The notes below the pieces were generated by a model, which saw nothing but the letters and a program-made list of their open reading frames with translations, was not told where the DNA came from and did not search any database. This document shows positions 7,953 through 17,000 of a DNA stretch of 25,932 bases, one piece after another. Both the position numbers and the translations under genes were made by a program. Origin of the DNA: CAZJRQ01 sp964548535 (GTDB lineage Bacteria > Bacillota > Clostridia > Oscillospirales > Ruminococcaceae); the NCBI GenBank assembly GCA_964548535.1, contig CAZJRQ010000032.1, positions 1 through 25,932 on the forward strand, read 5' to 3'. How positions within the stretch are numbered: the stretch's first letter is position 1; each line of letters starts with the position of its first letter.

Positions 7953-8115
7953 TGTAATATTGATACACCCTAGGTGTCCTGAACCACCCGGTTCCGTACA
8001 CTTGGAGACCTTAACGGACATTGTAGGTTTTCATATTCATCTTGTAAAATTTGATGCTATGGTATCAGACGGATCTGCAAATGGTTGGAATAAAAAATGG
8101 TATGATAAATATTAA
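7933..8115 (+). CDS. Possible small peptide ORF (60 aa)
   Basis: I do not recognise this ORF. It starts at an ATG inside the last seven codons of the permease gene, in a different frame, and ends 20 nt before a strong terminator, so it lies on the same transcript. The peptide is rich in His, Pro, Gly and Trp, with one Cys (IHPRCPEPPGS) and an aromatic, basic tail (GWNKKWYDKY). The ribosome site is poor, so expression would depend on coupling to the permease. It could be a peptide substrate or signal of the preceding sensor and exporter, a gene remnant, or simply an open 3' UTR. No leader with a double-glycine site is visible. Confidence 0.3.
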   Translation: MDLKEINVILIHPRCPEPPGSVHLETLTDIVGFHIHLVKFDAMVSDGSANGWNKKWYDKY

Positions 8116-8135
8116 AATACAAAAATAAAGATAAA

Positions 8136-8168
8136 GAGCTCTGGATTAAGTTCCAGAGTTCTTTTTTG
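8136..8168 (+). terminator. Terminator of the kinase/regulator/ABC operon
   Basis: GAGCTCTGGA (8136-8145) pairs with 8152-8161 (10 bp, one G-U) and is followed by T6. Confidence 0.85.
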
Positions 8169-8260
8169 TAACAAGTATTAGATATTGCTCATATTATAAT
8201 TATATATTTATGTTTTAAGATATTGATTTTATTAAAAAACAGAAAGGCAAGGCTATACAT

Positions 8261-9148
8261 ATGTATGATAATTATTTAGAAAAATCCTTAGAACTTCACC
8301 TCTTCTTTGCGCGAATAATGAAGGAGCACTCTTTATTTTTAAAAGCAGGATTTACAACTGCTAATCCATCTTTTTCGAGGAAAGCTGAATTTTATAAAAT
8401 TGAGTTTGAAAATCTTCTGAATCGTGCAGTAAATCTTAGTCAAGGAATGTTTGATAGTTCCACGTTAAGTTCAGGTGAGTTTGTTACTGAATTTACACTG
8501 TTAGCAGAAAAACAAACGGAGAATTTAACAGGAATAAAAATCAATAAGAATATAACACAAAGACAGCTTCGGATGAATCGAAATTATGATAATTTCCCAA
8601 ATAGGGGATTGAATCAACAGGTCAAGATGTTAAATCAGCAAGGAATTAAACTTCTTAACGGATTGATATCTTTCAAGGAAGAAATTCTAATTAATGTTAA
8701 AAACTGCACTATGTTCACGATGAATTACCCTTTGCTTATTGAGCATATTATTAGAGAAGCGAAGCTATACAGAAGTTATATATTAAAGATTGAAAGTCAT
8801 GGTTGTTTAGATGAAAACTCAATGCGTGAAATTGAATGCTTTTGGAATCAAATAATGATGGAACACGCTTTATTTATTAGAGGTCTATTAGACCCTTCCG
8901 AAAACGAATTAATTGCTACTGCAAATGGTTTCGCTGATGATTTCAGCAAGCTGTTAGTTACCTGCAAAAATGCACAGGATAAAACATTAACTGATGATAC
9001 TTTAAACAAGACAATGAAGTTTAGAGATTTCAAAATTGCTGGTACTAAAGGAATTGAACATTGTCAAATCAAGTCTCTTATTCTGCCGCTTTTAGCTGAC
9101 CACGTACTTAGAGAGGCAAATCATTATATTAGATTACTTAAAGATTAA
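8261..9148 (+). CDS. DUF2935 domain-containing protein
   Basis: The 295-aa protein matches the DUF2935 family, which has two ferritin-like four-helix repeats. The N-terminal half begins LELHLFFARIMKEHSLFLKAGF. The second half repeats the pattern (FWNQIMMEHALFIRGLLDPSE, then LADHVLREANHYIRLL). Conserved His and Glu in both halves (MKEH, IIREAKLY, MMEH, LREANHY) fit a possible metal site, which is inference from family structures. Function is not established; related genes occur in spore-forming clostridia. It is monocistronic. The ATG at 8261 follows an AAAGGCAAGG stretch, and a terminator lies at 9159-9188. A TATAAT at 8195-8200 is a possible -10, but I see no matching -35. Confidence 0.85.
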   Translation: MYDNYLEKSLELHLFFARIMKEHSLFLKAGFTTANPSFSRKAEFYKIEFENLLNRAVNLSQGMFDSSTLSSGEFVTEFTLLAEKQTENLTGIKINKNITQRQLRMNRNYDNFPNRGLNQQVKMLNQQGIKLLNGLISFKEEILINVKNCTMFTMNYPLLIEHIIREAKLYRSYILKIESHGCLDENSMREIECFWNQIMMEHALFIRGLLDPSENELIATANGFADDFSKLLVTCKNAQDKTLTDDTLNKTMKFRDFKIAGTKGIEHCQIKSLILPLLADHVLREANHYIRLLKD

Positions 9149-9158
9149 AATATAAGCT

Positions 9159-9188
9159 AATCACGTCAAATTTTGGCGTGATTTTTTA
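9159..9188 (+). terminator. Terminator of the DUF2935 gene
   Basis: AATCACGTC pairs with GGCGTGATT (one G-U) and is followed by T6. A second, looser terminator-like hairpin (AAGAGCA 9278-9284 with TGCTCTT 9313-9319, then T7) follows downstream. No gene lies between them. Confidence 0.8.
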
Positions 9189-9397
9189 TTTATTATAGAG
9201 TTTTAAAAAAGTATATTTTGAAGAAATAAAAATCGAAAATTTTGAATTCTGAATTTCTATGTTAAATAAAATTAAATAAGAGCATATTGAGATAATTTTT
9301 CATCAAAGTCTGTGCTCTTTATTTTTTTATTTATTCGTCGAAACGTATAAATATACCGCCTCAGCTTGTGCAAATCTACAAAAAATATTCAAAACTA

Positions 9398-9428
9398 TTG
9401 ACTTAGAGCCAACTCTAGGTGTTATTAT
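9398..9428 (+). promoter_or_regulatory. MerR-type promoter with dyad operator
   Basis: The -35 TTGACT (9398-9403) and -10 TATTAT (9423-9428) are 19 bp apart, the long spacer that MerR-family activators need. Within the spacer lies the inverted repeat CTTAGAG-N4-CTCTAGG (9402-9419). The position and 7-4-7 layout match operators of the AdhR group of MerR regulators. The regulated gene 9463-9849 encodes such a regulator, so the promoter is probably autoregulated. Confidence 0.85.
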
Positions 9429-9462
9429 TATACTAATACAAAAAGTATAAAGAGGTGTAGCA

Positions 9463-9849
9463 ATGACAATAAAAGAAGTTAGCAATAATTACGATATTAC
9501 CGCTGATACTCTTCGGTATTACGAACGAATCGGACTTATTCCTCATGTACCGCGAAATAAAAGCGGAATCAGAGATTATGATGAGGACTCCTGCGGTTGG
9601 ATTGAATTTATTAAATGTATGAGAAAATCTGGTCTTTCAATTGAAAGCTTAATTGAATATGTAACGCTTTATCAGCAGGGTGATGACACTGCTGTTCAGC
9701 GAAAAAACATTTTAATTGAACAGAGAAAAATTCTGGCTGATAAGCTTGTGGAAATTCAGCAGACTATTGAAAGACTTGATAAAAAAATTGAAGTTTATCT
9801 TCTTGCTGAGAAGAGATTATTAGAAAACGGAGATGGTTCTTGTGAATGA
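9463..9849 (+). CDS. AdhR-like MerR-family transcriptional regulator
   Basis: The 128-aa protein has the MerR winged helix at residues 1-70 (TIKEVSNNYDITADTLRYYE, then RIGLIP) and a dimerising coiled coil at about 78-115. A single cysteine at residue 52 (WIEFIKCMRKSGL) is placed like Cys52 of Bacillus AdhR, the thiol through which that protein is known to sense formaldehyde and methylglyoxal. The C-terminal metal-binding cysteines of MerR/CueR-type sensors are absent. It is the first gene of an operon with a cupin, an alcohol dehydrogenase and a flavoprotein, and follows a promoter with a 19-bp spacer and dyad. I infer a reactive-carbonyl or thiol-stress sensor that activates its own operon. 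The ribosome site is AGAGGTG. Confidence 0.9.
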   Translation: MTIKEVSNNYDITADTLRYYERIGLIPHVPRNKSGIRDYDEDSCGWIEFIKCMRKSGLSIESLIEYVTLYQQGDDTAVQRKNILIEQRKILADKLVEIQQTIERLDKKIEVYLLAEKRLLENGDGSCE

Positions 9850-10252
9850 AAATATCAAAAATACGATTTTTCCATTAGGAGAAAAACTTAGCAATGAAAA
9901 TTTCATTGGAGATGCTTGGTGTGCGGTTTTAGTCGGATATGATGAGTTCAATTGCCCGGCATACAACGTGACTTTTTCGAAAGGTGCAAGGAATAGCTGG
10001 CATATTCATGCTGGCGGACAGATTTTGCTTGTTACTAGCGGTCAAGGGTGGTATCAAGAAAACGGAAAGTCAGCAAGGTTATTAAGTGCGGGAGATATTG
10101 TGAAAATTCCGCCAAATGTTAAACACTGGCACGGGGCAACTGCTGACAGTGATTTCAGCCATATCGCGATTACTACAAATCCGCAAGCAGGTGAAGTTGA
10201 ATGGCTTGAGCCTGTTTCGGACGATGAATACAGAAAAGTAAATAATCAATAA
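9842..10252 (+). CDS. Cupin-domain protein
   Basis: This is a small (136-aa) single-domain cupin. GGAG at 9829-9832 directly abuts an ATG at 9833, too close to serve it, but is 9 nt from the GTG at 9842, so I prefer GTG. The gene overlaps the end of the MerR gene and is translationally coupled. Cupin motif 1 is NSWHIHAGGQILLVTSGQGW (metal ligands HxH; the usual Glu is Gln). Motif 2 is GDIVKIPPNVKHWHGA with its His. Such cupins often accompany carboxymuconolactone decarboxylase-like and alcohol dehydrogenase genes in MerR-controlled operons. The catalytic role is unknown; it may be a metal-dependent lyase or detoxifying enzyme. Confidence 0.88.
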   Translation: MNENIKNTIFPLGEKLSNENFIGDAWCAVLVGYDEFNCPAYNVTFSKGARNSWHIHAGGQILLVTSGQGWYQENGKSARLLSAGDIVKIPPNVKHWHGATADSDFSHIAITTNPQAGEVEWLEPVSDDEYRKVNNQ

Positions 10253-10276
10253 TTTTCAAATTAGGAGGAAATATTT

Positions 10277-11443
10277 ATGCTAGGAAATTTTAGTTATTCA
10301 AACCCAACGAAATTACATTTCGGAGAGGATTCTCTTAATTGTCTTAATGAACAATTGCCTAAATACGTTAAAAATGTTCTGCTTATTTATGGCGGTGGTT
10401 CAATAAAGAAAACTGGTATTTACAACAAGGTTGTAGAGATTTTAAAGGCAAATGGTAAAAATATTTTTGAGGACGCGGGCGTTATGCCAAATCCAACAAC
10501 GACAAAATTATATGAGGGCTGTCAGCGAGCAAAAGACGGAAACGTTGATTTTATTTTGGCTGTAGGCGGTGGCTCAGTTTGCGACTATGCAAAGGCGGTT
10601 TCTGTTTCGACATATTGTGAGGAAGATCCTTGGGATAAATATTATTTGCGCATGGAAGAGGTTGACAACAAAATTATTCCTGTTGGATGTGTTTTAACAA
10701 TGGTTGGAACTGGCTCTGAAATGAACGGTGGTTCGGTTATTACTAACCCTGAAAGCAAGCTCAAAATCGGTCATGTATTTGGCGAGAATGTGTTCCCTAA
10801 GTTTTCAATTCTAAATCCTGAGTTTACTTTTACAATTCCGAAATATCAAATGGTTGCGGGATTTTATGATATTATGTCACATATTCTTGAGCAGTATTTT
10901 TCTGGTGAAGATGACAATACCTCTGATTATATTATGGAGGCACTTCTAAAATCTCTAATTCACAGCTCGAAAATCGCTTTGGAAAATCCTACTGATTATG
11001 AGGCTCGCAGTAATATTATGTGGACTGCAACATGGGCTTTGAACACACTTGTTGCAAAGGGAAAGTCTACTGACTGGATGGTTCACATGATTGGACAAGC
11101 TGTTGGAGCTTACACCGACGCTACTCATGGAATGACTCTTTCGGCAGTTTCAATGGCTTACTACAAAACAATTATGCCTTATGGACTTGCTAAGTTTAAG
11201 AGATATGCAATTAATGTTTGGGATGTTGACGCAAGCGGAAAAACGGATGAAGAAATTGCTCTTGAAGGACTTGGTCGAATGAAAGAATATATGAGTGAGC
11301 TTGGTCTTGCAATGAACATTAAAGATTTGGGTGTGACCGATGATATGATTTTGGATATTGCAAAGAGCGTTCCTATCTTCAATGGCGGATACAAAGAGCT
11401 AACTCTTGATGAAGTTAGTCAAATATTAAGAGATAGTATGTAA
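10277..11443 (+). CDS. Iron-containing alcohol dehydrogenase (YqhD/BDH type)
   Basis: The 388-aa protein is a full-length group III dehydrogenase that interconverts aldehydes and alcohols with NAD(P)H. The N-terminal Rossmann-like half shows LIYGGGSIKKTG and AVGGGSVCDYAKA. Metal ligands are visible at D198, H202, H270 and H284, the same order and nearly the same spacing as in E. coli YqhD. This points to the butanol-dehydrogenase-like subgroup, which commonly prefers NADPH and can reduce toxic aldehydes. The start has AGGAGG 8 nt upstream. Placement behind an AdhR-like regulator and a cupin supports a role in aldehyde detoxification; a fermentative role is the alternative. Confidence 0.93.
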   Translation: MLGNFSYSNPTKLHFGEDSLNCLNEQLPKYVKNVLLIYGGGSIKKTGIYNKVVEILKANGKNIFEDAGVMPNPTTTKLYEGCQRAKDGNVDFILAVGGGSVCDYAKAVSVSTYCEEDPWDKYYLRMEEVDNKIIPVGCVLTMVGTGSEMNGGSVITNPESKLKIGHVFGENVFPKFSILNPEFTFTIPKYQMVAGFYDIMSHILEQYFSGEDDNTSDYIMEALLKSLIHSSKIALENPTDYEARSNIMWTATWALNTLVAKGKSTDWMVHMIGQAVGAYTDATHGMTLSAVSMAYYKTIMPYGLAKFKRYAINVWDVDASGKTDEEIALEGLGRMKEYMSELGLAMNIKDLGVTDDMILDIAKSVPIFNGGYKELTLDEVSQILRDSM

Positions 11444-11460
11444 TTCAAGGAGTAGATTAT

Positions 11461-12015
11461 ATGAGTAAAAAAGTTTTGGTTATATCAGCAAGTCCGAGAA
11501 AAGGCGGAAATTCCGACCTGTTATGCGACCAATTTATACTTGGTGCAAAAGAATCTGGCAACGATGTGGACAAAATCCGTCTGGCTGAACAGAATATAAA
11601 TTACTGCACTGGTTGCGGTGCTTGTTTTGCTAAGAAAGGCGCTTGCTCACAAAAAGATGATATGTCCGAAATTCTTGATAAGATGGTTGAAGCTGACGTA
11701 ATTGCAATGGCTACCCCAATTTATTTTTACACAATGGATGGGCAAATGAAAACTTTTATTGACAGAACCTGCTCAAGATACACGGAAATAAAAAACAAAG
11801 AATTTTACTTTATCATGACTGCTGCTGACAATGATAAATCAGCAATGGACAGGACAATTAACGAGTTCAGAGGTTTCACATATTGCCTTGACGGTGCTAT
11901 TGAAAAAGGTATAGTTTATGGCGTCGGTGTTTGGAATATTGGTGATGTTAAAAGCAGCAGTGTTATGAATGAAGCTTTTGAAATGGGTAAACAGCTTAGT
12001 TTGCAAGGATTTTAG
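11461..12015 (+). CDS. Flavodoxin-fold NAD(P)H-dependent FMN reductase / iron-sulfur flavoprotein-like
   Basis: This 184-aa protein has a flavodoxin-like fold. The FMN phosphate loop is SASPRKGGNSD (about 10-20), and ATPIYFYTMDGQMKTFIDR (about 80-98) is the second flavin-contacting stretch. Between them is a compact cysteine cluster CTGCGACFAKKGAC (CX2CX2CX6C), as in Isf-type iron-sulfur flavoproteins; related multimeric flavodoxin WrbA-like proteins lack it. The cluster could hold a 4Fe-4S centre. It is the last gene of the MerR operon, 17 nt after the dehydrogenase, with an AAGGAG site. Its likely job is two-electron reduction of quinones, nitro compounds or disulfides during the same stress. 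No strong terminator follows directly. Confidence 0.88.
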   Translation: MSKKVLVISASPRKGGNSDLLCDQFILGAKESGNDVDKIRLAEQNINYCTGCGACFAKKGACSQKDDMSEILDKMVEADVIAMATPIYFYTMDGQMKTFIDRTCSRYTEIKNKEFYFIMTAADNDKSAMDRTINEFRGFTYCLDGAIEKGIVYGVGVWNIGDVKSSSVMNEAFEMGKQLSLQGF

Positions 12016-12043
12016 TATTTAAATCTATAACAATATAACCATC

Positions 12044-12072
12044 TTGAAATTTAAAGTAAAATATGATACAAT
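12044..12072 (+). promoter_or_regulatory. Relict promoter of the methyltransferase pseudogene
   Basis: TTGAAA (12044-12049), a 17-bp spacer and TACAAT (12067-12072), followed by an intact AAGGAG ribosome site near 12114-12119. Confidence 0.55.
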
Positions 12073-12130
12073 ATAACAACACCAAAATTATGTTATATAT
12101 TAAAATCAATTTCAAGGAGATTGTCATAAA

Positions 12131-12506
12131 ATAGGGACATATGAATTTAACGGCGAGAAATACAAGCAAGCCTCAAAGCACAAAAAGAATGGGGTCATAA
12201 ATTAATATCACAACTGCATCTTAAAGGCAATGAAGATATTTTGGATTTAGGCTGCGGTGATGGCGTATTAAATGAACAATTATCATCACTAGTGCCCAAC
12301 GGCAGCGTTCTTGGAATAGATGCTTCAATTGGTATGATACAGACTGCTCAAAAGCTTAAAAAAGACAATTTGAAATTTATTAATATGGATATTAATAAGA
12401 TGAATTTAGAAATGATGTTATTGATGAAATGCTAAAAAAGACTTTGCAAGCAGATGGCAAATGTTTTGAAACATTCCGCAGAATTAAAGTTTTTGCTTAT
12501 AAATAA
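12131..12506 (+). pseudogene. Decayed SAM-dependent methyltransferase (trans-aconitate methyltransferase-like)
   Basis: Three lesions can be read directly. The expected start codon is ATA (12131-12133) where ATGGGxACATATGAA would be normal, about 11 nt after AAGGAG. Near 12180 one base is missing in an A-run, so the frame changes between YKQASKH and EWGHKLISQL. After INKMN (about 12405) the sequence jumps, in a new frame, to FRNDVIDEMLKKTLQADGKC and then FETFRRIKVFAYK with the proper stop at 12504-12506. The SAM-binding motif I, ILDLGCGDGVL, remains. The intact family is about 250 aa, so roughly 400 bp have been lost inside. The family is class I methyltransferases; the precise substrate is uncertain. 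Confidence 0.8.
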
Positions 12507-12597
12507 TGGTGGATATTTACATCGTTTTTATCCTGCTTGATTTAAAAAAGCTAACTGGTCAACTGATAAAACTTATATCAAAACAGTTTTAACTATA

Positions 12598-12641
12598 ACA
12601 AAACACCGAAAGCTCGTTAATTCGCTGCTTTCGGTGTTTTT
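12598..12641. terminator. Bidirectional terminator between the pseudogene and the Wadjet operon
   Basis: AACACCGAAAGC pairs with GCTTTCGGTGTT in a 12-bp stem with T-rich flanks on both strands. It closes the plus-strand region and the minus-strand jetD end (stop at 12671). Confidence 0.85.
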
Positions 12642-12670
12642 AATTTCTTTTATTTTTTATGAATAATATC

Positions 12671-13990
12671 TTATATACTCAATTTACAATGCCATTGCTT
12701 TGCTAAAAGCTCCATATCTGACTTCATTTGGGGAATTAACAATTCTTGATACGCTGCTTTTTCACTCTCTATGAGAATATTGGCTATCTCAACTAGCTCT
12801 TTAGATTTTATGCTATTTAGCTTTGTCAAACGCATATCTGAAAGCACAACTTCTGCCTTGTCAATTGATTTATAATCATCAGCTGTCATTCTCCAGGTAT
12901 GTACGTTTTTATCTGGAAATCTTCTCAACAATCTATCGGCAATCTGCAAGCCCTCTGGGTCGAAATCTCCCGCATATAAAATCTTGCAATCAGCATTCAC
13001 AAGCATTGTGATAAGCCTGATTCCTGAACATTTCATCTGACCTGATGTGCATATCAAACCTAATCTGTTCTCGCTCGCCACAGGACATAATGCTGAAAAC
13101 ACCATTTGATTTTCTACCACAAATACGGTCTTTTTGTCAGTATCGGCATTACATATATTCGCTAAATTTGCGGTGGCAATTAAACAGCTTTCGCCATTGT
13201 CTGCAAACGCTTTAAATGCTGGGTGCTCATTATTATCAACATCATAAAGTCGTATTCCAATTGACGCTGTTGATCCTGAAATGTTATCAGGTTCAATTCC
13301 AAATTCGGCATATATTTCTTTAATCGTTTCGGCTTCACCTGTTTGCGCTATGTCACATAAATATGACAACCCCTTAATCAAAAGCTTTCCAGCGGGATTT
13401 GCACTGTCAAAATAATGTGAATCACCAGTGATATTTGCACTTAAAACAGCAATTTTTACTAGCTCACCTTCTTGTCTCGAGTTAATCGCATTGCAGACAT
13501 TTTCTAGCATAGTCTTTGCATTATCGTTAGAAATAGACATTGCGTTCAACACTGTTTGATAACCAAAGTTCTTTTGCAAAACCAAAGCAGATAGCCACTT
13601 ATAACAAAATACATTGTCGTATTTTTTCAAAAAGTCTTCAAAAAAATTAGAAATAAGCTGTTCTTTATTTCTTCTTTTTTCCCCATTTGATACAATGACC
13701 TCGCCATAATATTCTTCAAGTACACATTTCAATGAAACTCCGCTGAATTTTGTATGAGCCAATCCTTTTTCAAAGTCAGCAGCACGAAATTTTAATGTTG
13801 GCGGATAAAACGCTCTTTTGGGTTCAATTATTCCATTGGCGACAGCACATTCTTCCTTTGTTGCATCATTTAAAATCACCATGCCCCTTGGCTCTCCAAA
13901 GCTCTTGTACTTCGCAAGCAGTTCATTCATAATGCGATTGTAAGCTTTGTTGGATTTGAAATATTTTGCACACTCTTTTACCAAAGGCAT
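12671..13990 (-). CDS. jetD: Wadjet type II JetD, Toprim nuclease subunit (TIGR02679)
   Basis: The 439-aa protein is the last gene of the operon, 17 nt after jetC, with a GGGAGGGG site before its ATG. The N-terminal half is the TIGR02679/DUF3323 region. The C-terminal half is DUF2399, a Toprim-like domain: the catalytic Glu is in VFVVENQMVF (about 290) and the acidic pair in YAGDFDPEGLQIA (about 340). In Wadjet, JetD is the metal-dependent nuclease that cleaves plasmid DNA captured by the JetABC loop-extruding complex. Length and both acidic motifs look intact, so the enzyme is probably active. It is followed by a bidirectional terminator. Confidence 0.93.
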   Translation of the reverse strand: MPLVKECAKYFKSNKAYNRIMNELLAKYKSFGEPRGMVILNDATKEECAVANGIIEPKRAFYPPTLKFRAADFEKGLAHTKFSGVSLKCVLEEYYGEVIVSNGEKRRNKEQLISNFFEDFLKKYDNVFCYKWLSALVLQKNFGYQTVLNAMSISNDNAKTMLENVCNAINSRQEGELVKIAVLSANITGDSHYFDSANPAGKLLIKGLSYLCDIAQTGEAETIKEIYAEFGIEPDNISGSTASIGIRLYDVDNNEHPAFKAFADNGESCLIATANLANICNADTDKKTVFVVENQMVFSALCPVASENRLGLICTSGQMKCSGIRLITMLVNADCKILYAGDFDPEGLQIADRLLRRFPDKNVHTWRMTADDYKSIDKAEVVLSDMRLTKLNSIKSKELVEIANILIESEKAAYQELLIPQMKSDMELLAKQWHCKLSI

Positions 13991-14007
13991 TAAACCCCTC
14001 CCAACAA

Positions 14008-17000
14008 TTACTCAATTAGTTTTTTTACTTTTCCGTTCCATTCATAATGTATTACAGTAATAAAATCGGTGTTTTTCGCATGGCAAAGCTCCGCAATTGA
14101 AAGTGCGGGAACAGTGTCATAACAACCCCAAAGTGACTGAGAATTAACAATATAACCAAAGCCAAGTTTTTCAAGCAATCCGAACATTTCACTTATATTT
14201 TCATCATCAACTCCAGCAAATGCTTCATCAAGTGCTAAAATTTTTGGTGCTTGCTCGCCTGCTTTTTTATATTGTGCTGCTACTGCTGCAAATAGTGGAA
14301 TATATAACGATAACGCTCTTTCTCCTCCACTGAATGTGTTAAATCTGCTGTTTGTCAGCTCCCTGAATTTATCCATATTAGCATCTTTATAATACAAGCA
14401 AAACTCGAACCAATTTCTAAAATCAAGCACATTTCTAACTAACTTTGAATAATTTACGTCCTCACCTTTTTCCTCAATCAAACGCTTTTCATATTCGATT
14501 TTGCCTTTAAAATGCGCTGACAGCTTATCATAATCATCAGGGCTAATCAAATCTTTATCCTTACTTAAAATTCGTGCTAAGTCCTTAAATTGCAGCTGGC
14601 TGTCGCCCAACTCCTTTTTAGCATTCCAGCTTAGTGAGAAAGAAAGTCCCATTGACGTGTTGATTTTTTTCATCAAATCCGCCATTGAATCTACCCAACG
14701 CCTGCTTGTATTTATCTTATCATACAATTTTTTACTTATCGTGTTCATTAAAACTTCTGTGAACATTTTTTGTTCTTCAATACGCATAAGAAGTTTGTCA
14801 TCTTCAATAGCTCTTGATATCTCTTCAACAAATTCTAGAGGAGATATTTTCTTGTTTTGCCATGTAAGCAATACCATACTACGTCTGCGAATATTGTTAG
14901 AACCGCTATCCTCAAAGCAATCGTCGTTCATTACAGGGTTATATTCTGCTGCGAAAGTTCCTGTATGCTCGTGAAAAATTTTTGCTAATCTGCTTTGAAT
15001 TGTATTCGGTCCTTTTTCCATATCCGCACTTGCAACTGACTTTTGGGCATACTCAGCACATTGCAGCAGAGTCAAATTGCGGTCTGTTATTACAAGCCAA
15101 AGCTCGCATTCTTCTTTAAAATATTTAGCCGCAATTTCTTCCTCATCAATTAATTTCGCAAGCTGATTTTTTGCCTGCTCTAATTGATTATTTGAATTTT
15201 CAATTTTCGTTTCGCATCTGACTTTAATTTGTTTATAATCGTCAATATTCTTACGTGAATTTTCAATTTCACCTTTAATCTCGCTTGCACGTTTTGCAAT
15301 ATTGACATTCTCAGGTCGGTTCAAAAAATCATCGCAAAGTCTTATAACTTCCTCATTATTATGTATTTCACGCTCAATTTTTTTAAGCTCTAAATCTGCT
15401 AAATCAATATCATAATCAAGCAGCTCAATATCATCATCTAGCCTATTTATTGTGGATGCACTCTCAAATTTTTGACGTGAAATTTCTAAAACATCTTGCA
15501 AATCATTTAAGTATTCACTAATTTCGCTAATCGCATTTTTATAATTATCAGCAGTTTTACGATAAGAAATTCCACTGCTTAAAGTGTCGACATTCGAACG
15601 GCTTGCATCATATTCAAGCTTGTTTTTTTCCAAATCAGTTTCAGCATTATCAAATATCATTTGCTTTTTCGTAAGCTCATTTTGAGCCTCTTGCCATAGA
15701 TTCATTGCCGAGCTCAAGCTTTCAGTGTTAGCTAAAGTATTATACTCGTCATTTAACAAAGCAAGGCGGTTCTTTGTTTTTTCAAGTGTTTCTTTTTTAT
15801 TAATCCAAATTTCATTTAGCTGATTAGTCTTATACTCTAACTCTGAAATCTGCTTTTCACGATATTTACGTCGGCTTTCAGCACCGATATATCTAGCATT
15901 ATTCTCGCTTATTGCATGGCCAACAAGCATTCCGTTTTGATAATATCCGTTCAAGCCAATTTTCGCTGAAAATTCGTCACTGCTGCAAATAGCATTAATA
16001 ATTAAAATCGCATCTTCTCGAAGCTCATCGTCTATTATGACATCAAAAAAAGGATTTTCTGAATTATCGACGCTTTTTGCATAAAGCACGCAGTCGGAAA
16101 AATCTTTTAACTGCTCTATTGTCATATCATATTGCGATTTTGAAACAACTAAAGCATCAAGCAATCCCATATCAGAAAACTCACTTTCAAGAACTGCCTT
16201 TTGACTTTCATCAAGTCCATTCTTGAAGTCAATGCATTCATAAAGCGGACGTGAAACTATACCTTTTTCGCACAAAGCTTTACGTGATGATTTTCTTATA
16301 TCACTGCGTTCTGGTTCAAGCTCTTTTGTATTTTTCAAATCTTCAAGCTCTTTAACTGAAATTTCATAATCATTTTTGGACGCTTGGCATTCGGTATTAC
16401 AGCTTGCAATATTTACTTGAATTTTTGATTCAAAAGAACCTTTGCGATTTACCAAAAGGTTTAATAAATCAACCGCCGAACCGTCACCCTCATAATTTGC
16501 AATTAGGGTTTCAATCTTTTCTAGCAAGTACTTATCTATAGTAAATTCAGTATTATTTTTAGCTGCGATATAAAAACTTTCAATCAAAGTATCCTTCTGC
16601 TCATCAAATATTTTTTGAGCTGTTTTCAAGCTATCCTCTGCAGTAAACTTATTCTGTTCAGCCAAATCTCGCCGCTGATGTGCTAAATCAAACACGCCGT
16701 GAATTCTATCACATTCGTTAATCGCTTGCAAAACAGAGGTCAGCTTGCTTATATAATCATTAATTTCACGACTGCACTGCCTATTTTTTTCGAAAGCTTT
16801 ATCGTTTTTTTCAAGCTCACGAATATAGCTTTCATGAAGCGGAGGAGCAAATTCATCATATTCTAGCAGCTTTGCTGTTTGCTTTTTTATATCATATTCA
16901 TACTCTGTTTTTTGAGTGCGAACTGAATTTAGTTCAATATGCTTTTTACGGCTAGTTTCTTTTTTTGAATCAATAAATTTTTGCTTATTCGCATAACTAT

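Noticed and set aside
12506..12592. 28-codon ORF overlapping the pseudogene stop
   Set aside because: It has no ribosome site of its own and lies at the end of decayed sequence; probably chance.
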